The notes beneath the pieces are model-generated. The model saw only the letters and a program-made list of their open reading frames with translations. It had not been told where the DNA came from and searched no databases. A stretch of DNA of 64,000 nucleotides from Talpa occidentalis (taxonomy: Eukaryota; Chordata; Mammalia; Eulipotyphla; Talpidae), in NCBI RefSeq assembly GCF_014898055.3, contig NW_023605083.1, forward strand, positions 66,643,715 through 66,707,714, in the 5' to 3' direction. Below, piece after piece: positions 49,412-61,085 of this stretch; positions within the stretch are counted from its first letter, which is position 1; each line of letters starts with the position of its first letter. Position numbers and translations under genes: made by a program.

Positions 49412-52190
49412 CTAGCACTGAGGACTTTGTAGTTACCAAACAATGTGGCAAAAAGGAGACTTTCCATCATGCTCTGACACCCAGATGCTGGTCGCTTCTT
49501 TATAGGCTAGCCTGACTAGGGTTCCAGCTATTGTCTGTAACTCCATGTCTCTTACTTAGGAGGGCATAGCATACCTCCAGTTAATGAGAATGTTGATCAT
49601 TAGGTATTTATAGTAATGGGTTAATATTTATTGACTATATGTGGTAGGCTGAGTACCTATGTTCTTGATACACATCTTCACAGTCAATGTGCCAGGAAAG
49701 ACAGTGTGGTCAGGTTCATGACTAATTAGAAGTGGGTTCAGAGCAATGAATATCTGCCTATGAGTTCTCAGCTAGTACATGATAAAACTAGGAGGGTAGC
49801 ACATGTTTGTGTGCTTCAGGCTTGTGTTTCTTGAAAAGGATTGGGGAGAAGGGAGGAAAGAGGGCAAGGTAGGGGGGAGGAAGAAAACATTCACAAATAT
49901 TAGCAGAGCACTTTAAATATTATCACCCATAAATCACTCATGACACATATCACAGATAAAAACATAACATAGAGAAGTGCTTCTCCCCCTCTCATGTTTT
50001 TCCACAAAAGTGCTCCATCTGCTTCAGACAGTGACCATCTGCCCCTAGTGACCTGGGAGGTAGCCTGATGAAAATTTCTTACTTTATTCAGTAATGTGGC
50101 CAAATTTGCTTAATAAGCATGCCTCTGTGTTTTAGAGCAAAATGAATGTACGTAGAATGCATATCATCTTTATCTTTTGCCTTCATGTATCCCCTGGGAA
50201 AACCACTCCTCCCCCATGATAATATTCCAGTTTTAAAAGCACCATCAAAAAAACCCAAAAAACAACATACATTCATTGATCTAGAGGTAAATAAAATAAC
50301 TCATAAGCTTAAAAAGAAAAGAAGATAATTGTACCAACAAATTAGCATTCCAGAGACTTACAAGACTTACAAGAAAACCATTGTTCACACATTCATGCAA
50401 ATAGTATCTCAAGAGTTTTATTTAGGCTTTCACCCACTTAGTCTTTATGGACGGAACACTAATGGAATCCCTAGGGACTTCTGGTCTGGTCTACTCCCAA
50501 TATTACCAGTTGCTCCGGTACTATTAAACAAACTCTTTGGATAATATGCCCAACATTCTTAGGAAAGCTATGTTCAATGCTCATAAAACTCCAACTCATT
50601 GTTACGTTGAGAATCAGGAGACATTGTCTGTCCATTGCCTCTGCACCTGTTATCTTACTGGCCTTATCCAAACAGCTCCAGCCTGAATAGCAGCTGAAAT
50701 AACAGATGGGCAGGAGAACTTGAGATCTTTTTGACATTGCCCCTTTGTTTATGAAATCCCCCCTCCACACACACACTCTGGAATATGATAGGAATTCTCT
50801 TCATTATTGCTTTGTGTTTCTTCCCATGGCACTTTTTTATTATTAAAAAGGAAATAATTGTACAGAGGGAGATGAAAAGGAGGAATAACATCTGCCTTTG
50901 AAAATAGTCAAAACGGAAATGGGATTAGTGATTTGGACATGTGCAATTGACATAAATATGTCCTTGCTTTGGAGGATAATTGGCAATAGCCAGGTTCATT
51001 TGATGGTAGAATGAGCTCAAGTGGGGAGATGAGAGGGAATAAGTCAGAGGAGGAAAGTAATTGGTGTATGATTGAATGTGGAACTGCTTTAGGAGGTCCT
51101 AAAAGCACAGGAGAGAGCCAATTGAGGCAAGTTGGAAATTTGGTAGGAACCAGCATCTGGGATTGCAATTCCAGGATGAAACCATACTTTGTAAGAGATA
51201 AGACCTAAAATAGGGATCAAGGAAGCAGAATGTAGGATATTACTTAATAGCGTATAATTTTATGCAAGTTGCTTAACCTCTCTGTGCTTCAGATTCTCCA
51301 TGGTAATATAAATATGAAAATATACTGGTACATGCATAGGGTTGTTTTCTTCTCCTTAAAGAGAAGATAAATGGAAAGTGTTTGTTCCCAGACCTGACAT
51401 TCAGTAAACAGATGCTACTACTATCATTATTATAGTCAAGAGTGAGTGACATAAGGAGGAACAAGTAGCACAGAAAAAGAGAATCAATTTGGTCTATCAG
51501 AAAAGGGGCTGCCGGCATGTAATGGAGCGTATGCTCAGATCTCCAATGAGGCAATAAGCTCAAAAGTTACCAGAGAATCTGGCATGGCACTCTCCCACCT
51601 CTGTGTCTTTGCTTATCTCATATATTTTTCTTGGGTGACATTCTCCCAAGCACCTTCATGGTTTGCCACATGGCCATTCAATAATTAACTACCAAGGTTA
51701 TTCTAAAGGTCAAAATAAAGATAAAATGTACCCAGGAATATACATGGTTATCTGTCAACGGATGTTAGTTATTACTACTGTACATTTTAGTGTCATTCAT
51801 CATGCTTGGCAGAGTGCCTTAACTACAGTAGACTATGAAATTACTGGCTAATAACTATAGATGTAGTTTCAAATGAGCATGACTGAGAACTGGGGTCACT
51901 ATAAGGGAAGATGGGAGTAGGAAGTGCAAAGGGAAGGGGGCCCCATAGACAGTGGTGCAGTTATAGGTGCTTTCTTGGTGGATGTGGTGTGACAGCCTAC
52001 ATTTCAAGAGGTGTGAACCTGTATCCCTCCAGTATAGATAGTGCTGAAAACCAACATTACTGCAATACAAATAAGCTTAAAAATGAGCAGGACTGATGGA
52101 GTGCACTCAGAGGGATCTATTGTCTTCTCTGTCCTTGTCTGCCCCCGGCATTGTGTCTGTAGAGCTCATAGTCTTCTTCATGTTTTTCAG

Positions 52191-52319
52191 GGATCTCACT
52201 CTCGGCAGTGTCTACCATTACCAAGTCATCACCATTGCGGGAAGTGAAGAGAGTGAGCCATCACCTGCTGCCATATACATCCATGGAAATGGGTACTGTG
52301 GCGATGGCATCATCCAAAA
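52191..52319 (+). CDS. PAPPA: PAPPA coding exon D: end of a fibronectin-like module and start of the Cys-rich repeat
   Basis: The exon encodes 43 residues. It completes the Thr codon (AC/G) and reads DLTLGSVYHYQVITIAG, followed by SEESEPSPA, a typical fibronectin-III-like last strand and exit. It then enters the Cys-rich repeat with GYCGDGIIQ. Length 129 = 1+126+2. The acceptor is a good pyrimidine tract ending TTTTTCAG (AG at 52189-52190). The donor is AAAA/GTAAGT, so the exon ends at 52319 and the last Lys codon is split AA/A. The codon split across the exon C/D join reads Thr here; I remember Met at this place in human PAPPA, a single-base difference that an alignment would confirm. Confidence 0.95.
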
Positions 52320-52989
52320 GTAAGTAGTTCTCACCAAAGAATGAAGAGGGCCAATGGTAACTGGACAGGGGTGGTCAGATTGCCACACTGAAGAGCTTAG
52401 GGGATAATCTTCAAGTGTGGACTGACTTACCAAGGATTCCAAACAGCTTATCAGTTGGTCTGCCAGCAATTCACTGACTTCTGAAGGAAAGCAATGATTG
52501 TGTTATGAATGCATACATTTCTCAAGTATGTATAGTAATATGTGATTTGGACAAAGTTACCATGATGCACTTGCTGCCATAATGCTTTTGTTCTTAATAG
52601 TTTTACAAGTAAGCTCAGGGTTCAATTAGTCTTTTCCATCACAGGCCACGTTCAGTTAATAGGACACAGTGTGTTTAGGTCAGAACACTTTTGTACATTC
52701 TTTGCTGGTTGCCACTTACATTTGTTAAAACTGTATATGTATTTGTGATCGTAACTGTATCATGCTCTATCAACAATTTACAAAATGGGTCCAAGTTACA
52801 TAAAAATAGTAAAGTATTCTAACTCGCTATGATGTAGAAACCATAAGTAGTAAACAGTACTCGAGTAAATATTGAATGTGAATATGAGTACAGAGAAGCA
52901 AATGAACCAGTAAGTGTAAAGATTCCACATGAGCAGCCAAAAAAAAAAAAAGTGTGAACAGAAAATAGAAAGCTGAAAGTCTGAAAAAA

Positions 52990-53830
52990 AGGATTTTATT
53001 GAACTATCAGTCCATTCATTCCTTGTCCACAGGGCAGATGCAATGCAACTTCAAAGTAGGGGCAAGAAGCCATTGAGACTTCTGCATTACTAAAAAAAAA
53101 AAAAAAGAAAGAAAGAAAAAAAGAAAAGAAAAAGTAAACCTTGGAATTTTTTTTCCTTCTTCAGAATAAGCACAAAAATGTTTTCTGGCACACAATCAAT
53201 TTGTTTGTCCCTAGATGTAAGGAAGAGGCCAACATTATTCACAGCTAAGGTTCTTATTGCCAAAATTATATTCCTTTTTGTAACATAGCTCCAAGTCACA
53301 GTACGGCCAAGAAACCACTGAAATTATTGTCAGGTTTAATGATAAACTTTACGTGTGGTGATGGCAAAACAAACAGTGGCCAAATCCCTCCATTAAGTGG
53401 CGTGGTTGGGTGTCAGACCATATCTGACAAACACCAGGGCTGGGCCTGCAAGGGGCAGAGCAATGTAAGGAGTATTTGTTTGACAGTTGGATGAAACCAT
53501 GTATGCCCAGAACAGGAATCAGCCCACCGGTATGGTGCAGATGTGAAAGAGAAGGGCTTTGTGACTATTCTTCTCTGCTTCTTGTGTACACTGGTTCTGG
53601 AGAAGAAGAGCAGGGTCATGTGATAGTGATGACTCTGTGGTATGGAATGTCCTCTGGCCACCTGTACTTCGGGATGAAAGCAGAACACATTCAAGGATGG
53701 CACAGTCAGGCAAGTGAGATCAGCTTGCTCCTAGACTTGCATGCACTGGGACATCTGCGTGGACCCCCAGTGTGCTTTCTGATCCTGGCTTAGCGCTGGA
53801 GAAAACTGTGAATGCTGTCAATGCAATCAG
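52990..53830 (-). other. Minus-strand transcript-end-like block (antisense RNA or old retropseudogene)
   Basis: Near 52995 the minus strand reads TTCAATAAAATCC, a canonical AATAAA in a typical 3' end context. The sequence leading to it (53010-53800) is non-repetitive and has moderate GC like a UTR. Small frames (53413-53703 and 53090-53299 minus; 53476-53793 plus) show no known motif. No poly(A) follows the signal on the minus strand; T's are found instead. Human PAPPA is known to have antisense RNAs, but I cannot tie this block to them from sequence alone. Confidence 0.25.
53092..53136. repeat. (A)n/(AAAG)n simple repeat
   Basis: A run of A followed by AAAG and AAAAG units. Confidence 0.9.
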
Positions 53831-55699
53831 CTGAGGACTGCTGGGTTACATTATTTCAAATGGCTGTGCAAAAAGATAGTAGTGTGTTGAAGATTCTGCT
53901 CCTCTCCACACACACACACTCAAGTCTGCCTGCTGTTAAAAGAAAGCATCCATTCATGTTTTTGAGTTAGGGATTTGCACTGCATTTAATGTCAATGCTG
54001 ATAAGGCCAGTGATGATTATTGCACAAGCTCAGTGGCCTGCTGAAATGATGTATCTCAGGGATTCTTATCTTAAATGTCCTGTATCTATAATTTCAATCC
54101 ATATTGGCAATGTTAATATTGAGGGAATAACATTAAGATTTTTCAGTGTTCAGTTTTGGTGCAGACCACCTGATAGCAAAGAATTTGACTCCCAAACATA
54201 GAAGTTAATGTTCCTCACTGGTCAGGAAATGAAAGGGATGTTGTGCTGTTGTGTGTATTTAAGACCTGCCTCCTAAAGTAGCAGCCAGACATGGAGACAC
54301 GCCTTCCAGTGCCTCATGCAACAGAATCAAGCAAAGAGAGAAGCCTTTCTCTTATCTCCCACATTAAGACATCAACTTCTAGCTTCAGATGCCGCTAGCA
54401 TCTGATGGAACATGGAGCAAGAGAACAAGGCGATCTCCAGGGAGAGTGCCCCCTCATTTGTGGGTCCATGATTGAGTTGAACATCAGAACATCCAGGAAA
54501 TACTTGCGGTAATCCCTGACAACCCATAATTGTGATCTGGGACTTTCTAATTTAGCACAAAGAATAAAGGAAGAAATTCGCTAGATGTGGAACCTGATCT
54601 ACAACCCACTGGATCCATCTCAGGGCCAGATACAGATGCATTGGCAAAACTGCCAACAGTCATTCTCCTCACTGATCTACAACCATTACCATCATCAGCA
54701 TCATTGTCATTCCTTTTAAATAGCATTCTTTAAAATGTTGTTTCTACTGTATTTGACCAGCTCTGGTGTCCTGCATGGACATCAAATACTCATGGAGCTA
54801 CCTTTAAATACCATATATTTATTGACTGTTCTGTAGAACAAATGAAGCTTATGAATGGTTCCCTAAACAAAGAAAGAAAAAAAAAAAAAACTACATTGAG
54901 GAAAAGAAGGCACAACCTCTCAGCTAATTGGATTTGCAATGGGCTGATAATACAGACTTTAATTTACTATGTATGTAAGAGAATTTACAAAGAAATGCTC
55001 ACTACTTAATACTCAACAAGATCCCTGAGGGATGAGCCTTCAGCCATAAATAATTCACAATAGCAGATACTCCCAGTGTCTTCTTAGGATATTGATAATA
55101 ATGTTTTTAGCTATTTTTGAGCCTCAAATGTGCCTCAGTCACTGGGCATCAGGATTATCTCCTTCCAATCTATGAGGTAGGTCCTGAAAGAGTCAAGAGG
55201 TACAGAAAGATTAAGGTGTTTTTCACCAGCTCACACACCCAGCAAGGAGCAAGACCAAGACCTGCACCAGGGCCCATGTCTCACCTGGAGTCATCCTTTG
55301 CTCACTGTGCTTCTGCAAAGCCACTCGTGAAGGAGCGGCTGCATGCTGTCTGTGCCACCCCAGGAGCACTGCCAGGCACTGGGGTACTCAGATGGCAGCC
55401 CTGTCACTTCCTGGGGCATCTTAAAGCCCAGGCTGGGAGTTCCCAAGTCATTGGCACAAGTAGTCCATTTGACAAGTACTGCGAAGATGCGGACACAGAG
55501 AAGACGGCCTCCCACTCCAGCCTAGGAGGTCAAAGGAGGTTTCTCAGAACCCCTCTCTCCAATGATAGATCTGTCATTCCTAGAAGATATTTGTGGTGAC
55601 CCTAATGTTTTGCTTAAACCAATAGAACATACTGTTTGGGTGGTGAGGGAAAGTGGGTTAGAAGTGTTCTTTGTGGTTTAGGGAAACCAGCCCAGGTTG

Positions 55700-55723
<24 letters not shown>
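55700..55723. repeat. Poly(A) run of 24
   Basis: Uninterrupted A-run without an obvious retroelement upstream on the + strand. Confidence 0.9.
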
Positions 55724-55730
<7 letters not shown>

Positions 55731-56265
55731 CAGATAACCCATGGACTAGCTGAGCAGCACAAGGCCATCGCCAGTGTTCAGCCTCTGGCTTCACTAGCAG
55801 AGATTGCCAGGCCCAGCCCAGAGAATGTGTTTCTTCTTTGCTGATGGGTTTGTAGACAGAGAGAACTTGGGTGGCTCTCCTGAGAGCAATGCAATGTCCC
55901 GGCCATTTCAGGATTGATTGTAAGACGCTGTCCTGTTACTCTGACACCTCATAAGAGCAACAAACATTTCCCAGTGTTAATTGCTTGGGCAAAAGGAAAA
56001 GTCTGAGACCTCTTCCATGCTGTGACCCATCCCAGCTGGTCTCTAGAGAGGGAGGGACAGCTGTCTCACCCCCTGTGGAGACCTCCCAGAACTAAGTGGG
56101 GACAGGGACTGTCCTTTTGTGAGTTCCTACTATGTGCCTCTGTCACTTTAACATTCCATTCTTGCACCAATTCTAAGTAGGCAGAAGAACCCTGTTTTAA
56201 CATGTGAGAAAATTGAGGTTCCCATTATCCAAAGGATTTTTTTCTGCAATGCTAGAAATGTCTTC

Positions 56266-56395
56266 TGTGCTGTCCAGTGTAGTGGTCACAAGCTACATCT
56301 GGCTCCTGAGTGCCTGAAATGTGTGACTCAGGAATGAAACATTTAATTATACTTAATTTTAATTGAGATAAATAGTCAAAGGTAGAAAGGTCAGA
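56266..56395. mobile_element. Truncated hAT-Charlie-type fragment
   Basis: The left end TGTGCTGTCCAGTGTAGTGG and 'ctggctcctgagtgcctgaa', 'atgtgtgactcaggaatgaa' resemble the family of the element at 6869-7029, but the right inverted repeat is missing. Confidence 0.6.
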
Positions 56396-56580
56396 TAGAC
56401 AAATTAAGTGACGTGTCTAAGATCTCACAGAGAGTTAGGGACATGGTGCCTTAAACCAATTTTTTCTTTTCTAAAAGGCTGGAATTTCCAGAAAACAGCA
56501 ACCCATTCATTCTTTCCATTCTTATTATAAGTTTTCTTCCTCTTGGTCCAATTCAGAGAACATTGCTCGTCTTCTACTCA

Positions 56581-56709
56581 TCCTAATCTCCGCAAAATAA
56601 TCCTCAAGTGATGGAAATACTTTAAGGAAGCAAAGGGAGGCATTTTTATTTCCTAGTCTTTGCAGAATCCTTAGGTGATGGAAATAATTTAAGGAAGCAA
56701 AGGGAGGCA
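56581..56709. repeat. Imperfect tandem duplication, period about 67 bp
   Basis: Unit 56581-56641 and unit 56651-56709 share GATGGAAATA, TTTAAGGAAGCAAAGGGAGG and flanking text with a few substitutions and indels. Confidence 0.85.
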
Positions 56710-57283
56710 GCATCATTCCACAGGCTCTGGAGTTCTTGACACCATGAACAACCCACTGGGACAAACCCAATGGAAAAAAAAAAAGCTTTGATTTAAGAAG
56801 GGCTAAACCTGAGCATGTGAATAGAAGAAATCTTTGCTTTTAAGTGTGTTTGGTGAGAGGCGGAGGGCTGAAGCAGGACATAGTGAAGTGAAGAACATCA
56901 TTTATGTTTTCGGGACGCTAGTATTTCCTTCATTGCTGAACAACCATGAGGTTTCCCAGACACAGTGCTAGGAGGACTGCTCAGGAGTTCATCCATTTCT
57001 TACTCCGCCTGACTCACCCCTTAACTGCCAACATCTCAGAGAATGAGTTTGAAGTGGGAATTTGACTTTGTCATCAGAAAAACAAAATAAGGTAAATGTA
57101 ACCAGATCTTAAAAATCCACACCATTTACACAACTCATTTCGAAGACGAAGACACAGCTCCATGCAGGGAAAGGACTTTCCCCAGGTCCCCCAATAGTGC
57201 AGGACCCATCCAGGGCCTATCCCATATCCTGCCACTCTTCTGAAGCCCATCTGACAGGTTTTCCTCCTGTATCCTTTATGCAG

Positions 57284-57375
57284 AAGCCAAGGTGAAGAAT
57301 GCGATGACATGAATAAGATCAATGGTGATGGCTGCTCCCTTTTCTGCAGACAGGAAGTTTCCTTCAATTGCATTG
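57284..57375 (+). CDS. PAPPA: PAPPA coding exon E: Cys-rich repeat (GDGC segment)
   Basis: The exon encodes about 31 residues, reading SQGEECDDMNKINGDGCSLF after completing the Lys codon and going on to CRQEVSFNCI. Together with the last residues of exon D it forms a CGDGIIQ...GEECDD...NGDGCS..C pattern. This is the hallmark of the short eukaryote/Myxococcus-type Cys-rich (DUF4215-like) repeat found in pappalysins. Five cysteines are present. Length 92 = 1+90+1. The acceptor is ATCCTTTATGCAG (AG at 57282-57283); the donor is ATTG/GTAAGT. The exon leaves one base (G) for the next codon, expected to be Asp. I searched the remaining 6.6 kb for the following exon by eye and did not find it. Confidence 0.95.
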
Positions 57376-57469
57376 GTAAGTCTCTGTCCTTTGTCTGGGT
57401 TTCCTTGGTGAAATGGACAGTGCAGAATAATTAGTTACAAGAACAGCAATGGTGACAACTAAGTCATCC

Positions 57470-57625
57470 TTTACTCTTTTGTATTACAAACAGCTATTGA
57501 GCGCCTCCAGTGGGCCAGGCACAGTTTTAGGTACCAGAGAACACAGAAACATTGGAGGGGAGGGCAGTAACAAAGACAGTTATCCCTGCCCCCAGGGAGG
57601 AGCTTATATTCTCATAGCCCATGGC
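57470..57625 (+). repeat. L2 3'-end fragment
   Basis: 'agctattgagcgcctccagt', 'gggccaggcacagttttagg', 'atccctgcccccagggagga' and 'gcttatattctcatag' follow the L2 consensus closely. Confidence 0.75.
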
Positions 57626-57719
57626 AAAAGACCGCAGTCACACCTTTGGACCTAATCTTGTCTTATAGACATTATCACTCTTCTTCATGCCAACTGTCCA
57701 GGAAGGTTAGCCTGTCAAT

Positions 57720-57870
57720 TTTAAGGCTTTTATTCTTCCTTTAGAGATGAGAAAAATCAAAAACCAGTGATGTTATAAAACTTGCCCAGAGTCACGCAGG
57801 TTAGAAGGGACTGAAGACAGAACCAGGACTTGAACCTGATTTTATCTGATTCTCAAGCTCACTTGTTCAG
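57720..57870 (+). repeat. MIR 3'-half fragment
   Basis: 'acttgcccagagtcacgcag' and 'ccaggacttgaacctgattt' are MIR hallmarks. Confidence 0.65.
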
Positions 57871-58975
57871 GTCATTTTGCTACACATGTTCTTGCCAGGA
57901 CCCAAAACCCAGGCTCTGCATACGCAGGGCCTGGGCCAGTGTCTCTGGCTTGAGGGAGGTGGGATCCCAGACCAGTTTGTGTTCAGAAAGCAAACTTCTT
58001 TTTCCCACCTTTACTGAGTCAGATGGGAAATTTGTTTTCCACTGCCCTCTCTGGGAGTCTGGTTGATCTTGTTGTTTCAGCCCCACTTGGGAGGCCCTCA
58101 CCAGCCTGGAGCTGGTAAACAGACAGGGCTTGGGAGGCAGGGATGGAATTTTGAGCTGGCCCCGATGAGCTCATGCTTCCTTTAAGATGCAAATCGATAC
58201 CTGAAGATCAAAGGTCCCCCAGCTAATCCCCTGGGCTGGAGGTGAAAACTAATCACAATTCATTTGCAAGTACAAAAGACAGAGGTGCTCCTTCTGAAGA
58301 GGGGAGAGGGCAGGGGAGATGAAAACCTTGGTGGGAAGATTTCTCACTGAAAGGCAGCTTTCCAGCACTGAAGGGAGGAAATGTCATCAGTTCCTCACAT
58401 TTGCAGTGAATGACAGGGTGTGCTTAGACCTTCCTCTGTCAGTGGGTTGTGAGTTTTATGAGGATAAAGGCCTTGTATCAGTCTCTGCACACATTTATTG
58501 AGCACCTACTAGCTTCTTGGCACCAAGTGGGGGCTGAGTAGGAGCAATACAGCAGAAGTGTCACACACCTGCGTCCAGAGGATGGAAGGAGCAGAGAGGG
58601 GATGAGGGCAGGTGCATTTGCAGCCAGGTTTTCAGGGTTTTAATTGGCAAAAGAGAGGGTTGTTTGTTTGTTTTTTTCTCTGTGTTGATTTGAGTCTGAT
58701 GCATGGTAAGAGCTTGATATTAGATGAGTGTTTGGGCAGAAAAAGCCTTGGACTGAACTGAAGAAAACTGGGCTCTGGTTCAGGCTGTCTGAGAACTTGC
58801 TACCTAAACCTGGCCAAGTTGCCTCCCTTGCCTGGGCCTCAGTTTACCTCCTGTAGATTGAAAGAATTGTGTTAGGTGGTCTCCAAGTCTTTCCCACCCC
58901 TCTCTTATGTGTATGACTACATTTCATACCATGAGCTCTGCCTGAACCAAACCCATACCTTTGCCATCATCCTCA

Positions 58976-59880
58976 GTGTTGTGGTTTTTTTGGAGTCTGT
59001 GGGTTTGGAGTGCGGGGTCCTTGGGTTCACTCTGGGAAAGGGTTCACCAGACCTCCTATTTCAGCGACACGTGGCGAGTTTCTCAGGCAAGTTTCTCCAT
59101 GAGACAGAGACATTAGTTATATTTAAAGGGCAGGTTTATTAGGGAAGTGATAAAACAGTTAAAGACACTTGCATGGACACAAGTGGGCAGGAAGAGCTGC
59201 CCCAAAGGGACAGGTTTGCTAAGAGAGGCCTTCATGGTTGCAGATGGGCGGCCTTGACAGGTCACGGGCAGGCAGGAAGTCTGCTGCCCTACAGAGGAGA
59301 GAGTTGGTGAAAAGAAGCACCTGCATAGTCACAGGTGGGCAGACAGGGCCTGTGCAGAGACTGAGCTGATTTAGTCTTCTTCTGTTTGGGAGGGATCACT
59401 CCTTGTGAGCCTTCAGTTAGTTGCTGATTTTGGATAACTGCAGAATCTGAAAAGGACTGGAGATTCCACTATGGGCTTAATCTCAGTATCTTTACCTTTG
59501 GGATCTGTTGGGCCTAATCTCCATGTCATTACACTTGGGCCTAGACAGCAGTCTGATACCTGCTTGGATTTTATGCTTTGTAGTCTAGGTGTCCGAGCCT
59601 AAGGATACTAGTTTCTGCAACTGTGTTGTTTTTGCCTAAAGATCTTGGTTTCCATAGCTGTGTCAATGGCTGTTCTAATCTCTTCTACCCCCACTTCCTT
59701 GTGAGCCAGGTTTCTGGTCTTGTGGCACACCTCCTTTTCAGTTCTTTTTTCTATTCTTGTCCTCCATCACTCAGAACCCCCCAACATTACTCCCAGATCA
59801 TGCTGAAAATATCTACCTTTTTTATTCCCCTAAAGTGGCATATAACTGAAGCGCTTCTGGGAAGAAGGTAGGATGTGGTG
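58976..59880 (-). other. Unclassified interspersed-repeat-like block, possibly a decayed LTR
   Basis: The stretch mixes GGGTCCTTGGGTTCACTCTG-type text with evenly spaced GTGGGCAG and GGCAGG motifs. It has a minus-strand AATAAA (plus TTTATT at 59135). This resembles an old LTR in antisense, but I cannot identify the ends, a family or a target duplication. It contains no retroviral reading frame. Confidence 0.25.
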
Positions 59881-60465
59881 AAAATAGGATGTGGTAGCGT
59901 CAAGATGATTGGAACTTGACTTCCATGTTCTCTGTGGCTTTAGCGCTGATAATAAGCAAAAATCAGGTAGAAGAGCATAATCCATGAAGGGGTCTGCATA
60001 CTCTGGCCTGTGGGTCAGAACTGGCCTAGTGCCCAGTTTGTCAATTCTCTACTGGACGACCCTTTGCACAGTTCCATAGCCACTTTCATGCTATAAACAG
60101 AGAGAAGTGGCTGCAAAAAGACCTTATGTTTCAAAGAATCTTAAGTTATTTACTTTCTGGCCCTTTACAGACATTTGTCGAGCCCTGGTTCATAGTTTTC
60201 CGGTCTTTGATATTCTTGGCTCTTGGAGCCAGCAGAGCAGAGGTGAATATTAGGATATGGTTCACCATTTCTTAGAGGCAGAACTGAATTGTAAGCATAT
60301 AGTGGTAGGAGCTGGCAGTCTTTGTTAAAAAGGCACTGACTGGCCAGTCCAGCCCTAGCTTACCTCGCCTCCCTGGGCCTTCTATGCTTCAACCGAAGTG
60401 ACTGTCTTAGACTAGACCAGCTATTTTCCAAAGGCATTAATAGAGGTCTTAAGAAGGAGGGAGTG

Positions 60466-60700
60466 GGGCCTCCCTGGTGGTGCAGGCTGCTGAGTGCAGC
60501 GCTGTGATGCTGTCCGCAGCCTCCGCAGTGCCAGTTCGATCCCCACCAGCCTTGGAGCTACTCACATGGTGAGCAGACCTCTCCTATCTCCCCCACTGCT
60601 CCCCTCAGCAGTGTATTTCTGCCTGATCTGTTCCCTGATGTCTCTGGTAAATCCTCTCACCCTCCCGTGCGTCTGGCCTGTACCCTGGTTCTTGTATGTA

Positions 60701-60743
<43 letters not shown>

Positions 60744-60811
60744 ACAAGCAAACAAACAAATAAATAAATAAATAAATCTTAAATAAAATAAATCTTTAAA
60801 AAAAAAAAAAG
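60466..60811 (+). mobile_element. tRNA-derived SINE, sense, with very long AATA tail
   Basis: Head GGGGCCTCCCTGGTGGTGCA, B box AGTTCGATCCCC, body CAGACCTCTCCTATCTCCCC. The tail from 60699 is a long (AAAT)n run with an AAAC interruption, ending AATCTTTAAAAAAA. The duplication AGAAGGAG stands at 60452-60459 and 60812-60819. Confidence 0.92.
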
Positions 60812-60909
60812 AGAAGGAGTGAAGATGAGGGAGCTACCAAGCAGATGAGACATGGACCTGCCTGGAACCTCTTTGTATACTGGTACTTGCTACTAGATAC
60901 TAAGTATTC

Positions 60910-61085
60910 TTCTGCTGGTGATATTTATTGAGCACCTAATATCTTCAGAGCACATTTGTAAGCATCCATTCTCACACAAGTCTTTAATTGCCCTGCTTTC
61001 ACAAAAGAGAAAATTGAGGTTTGGGGGAGGTGAGCTATGTAAGTGGGGGAGCTCAGACTGAAACCCAGAAAGTCTGACTCCACTC
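60910..61085 (+). repeat. MIR-family fragment
   Basis: 'atttattgagcacctaatat', 'cacaaaagagaaaattgagg' and 'aacccagaaagtctgactcc' follow MIR. Confidence 0.65.

Larger units (their letters stand above)
20143..52190 (+). other. PAPPA: PAPPA intron between exons C and D (32 kb)
   Basis: This is the largest intron of the window, from GTAAGT to TTTTTCAG. It is the main landing zone for repeats. It holds the nested SINE trimer (20811-21724), an L1 3' end with two SINE insertions (23340-24560), the SINE pair at 34627-35214 and other single SINEs. It also holds an old L1 (about 41.7-45.4 kb), a younger L1 3' end (47549-48165) and many MIR/L2 pieces. One retropseudogene-like block lies near 45.7-46.1 kb. 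No functional gene is supported. Confidence 0.9.
52320..57283 (+). other. PAPPA: PAPPA intron between exons D and E
   Basis: This 5.0 kb intron runs from GTAAGT to TTTATGCAG. It includes a block at 52990-53830 that looks like a transcript end on the minus strand, a short A/AAAG tract (53092-53136), a long A-run (55700-55723), a truncated hAT-like fragment (56266-56395) and an imperfect 67-bp-period tandem repeat (56581-56709). Confidence 0.9.

Noticed and set aside
53476..53793. 105-codon plus-strand frame as an alternative PAPPA exon or new gene
   Set aside because: No acceptor/donor pair in phase with PAPPA, no recognised motif, and the minus strand carries the more convincing transcript-end signal.
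57074..57373. 99-codon minus-strand frame across exon E
   Set aside because: A shadow of the real exon on the other strand; the PAPPA frame is supported by splice sites and protein match.
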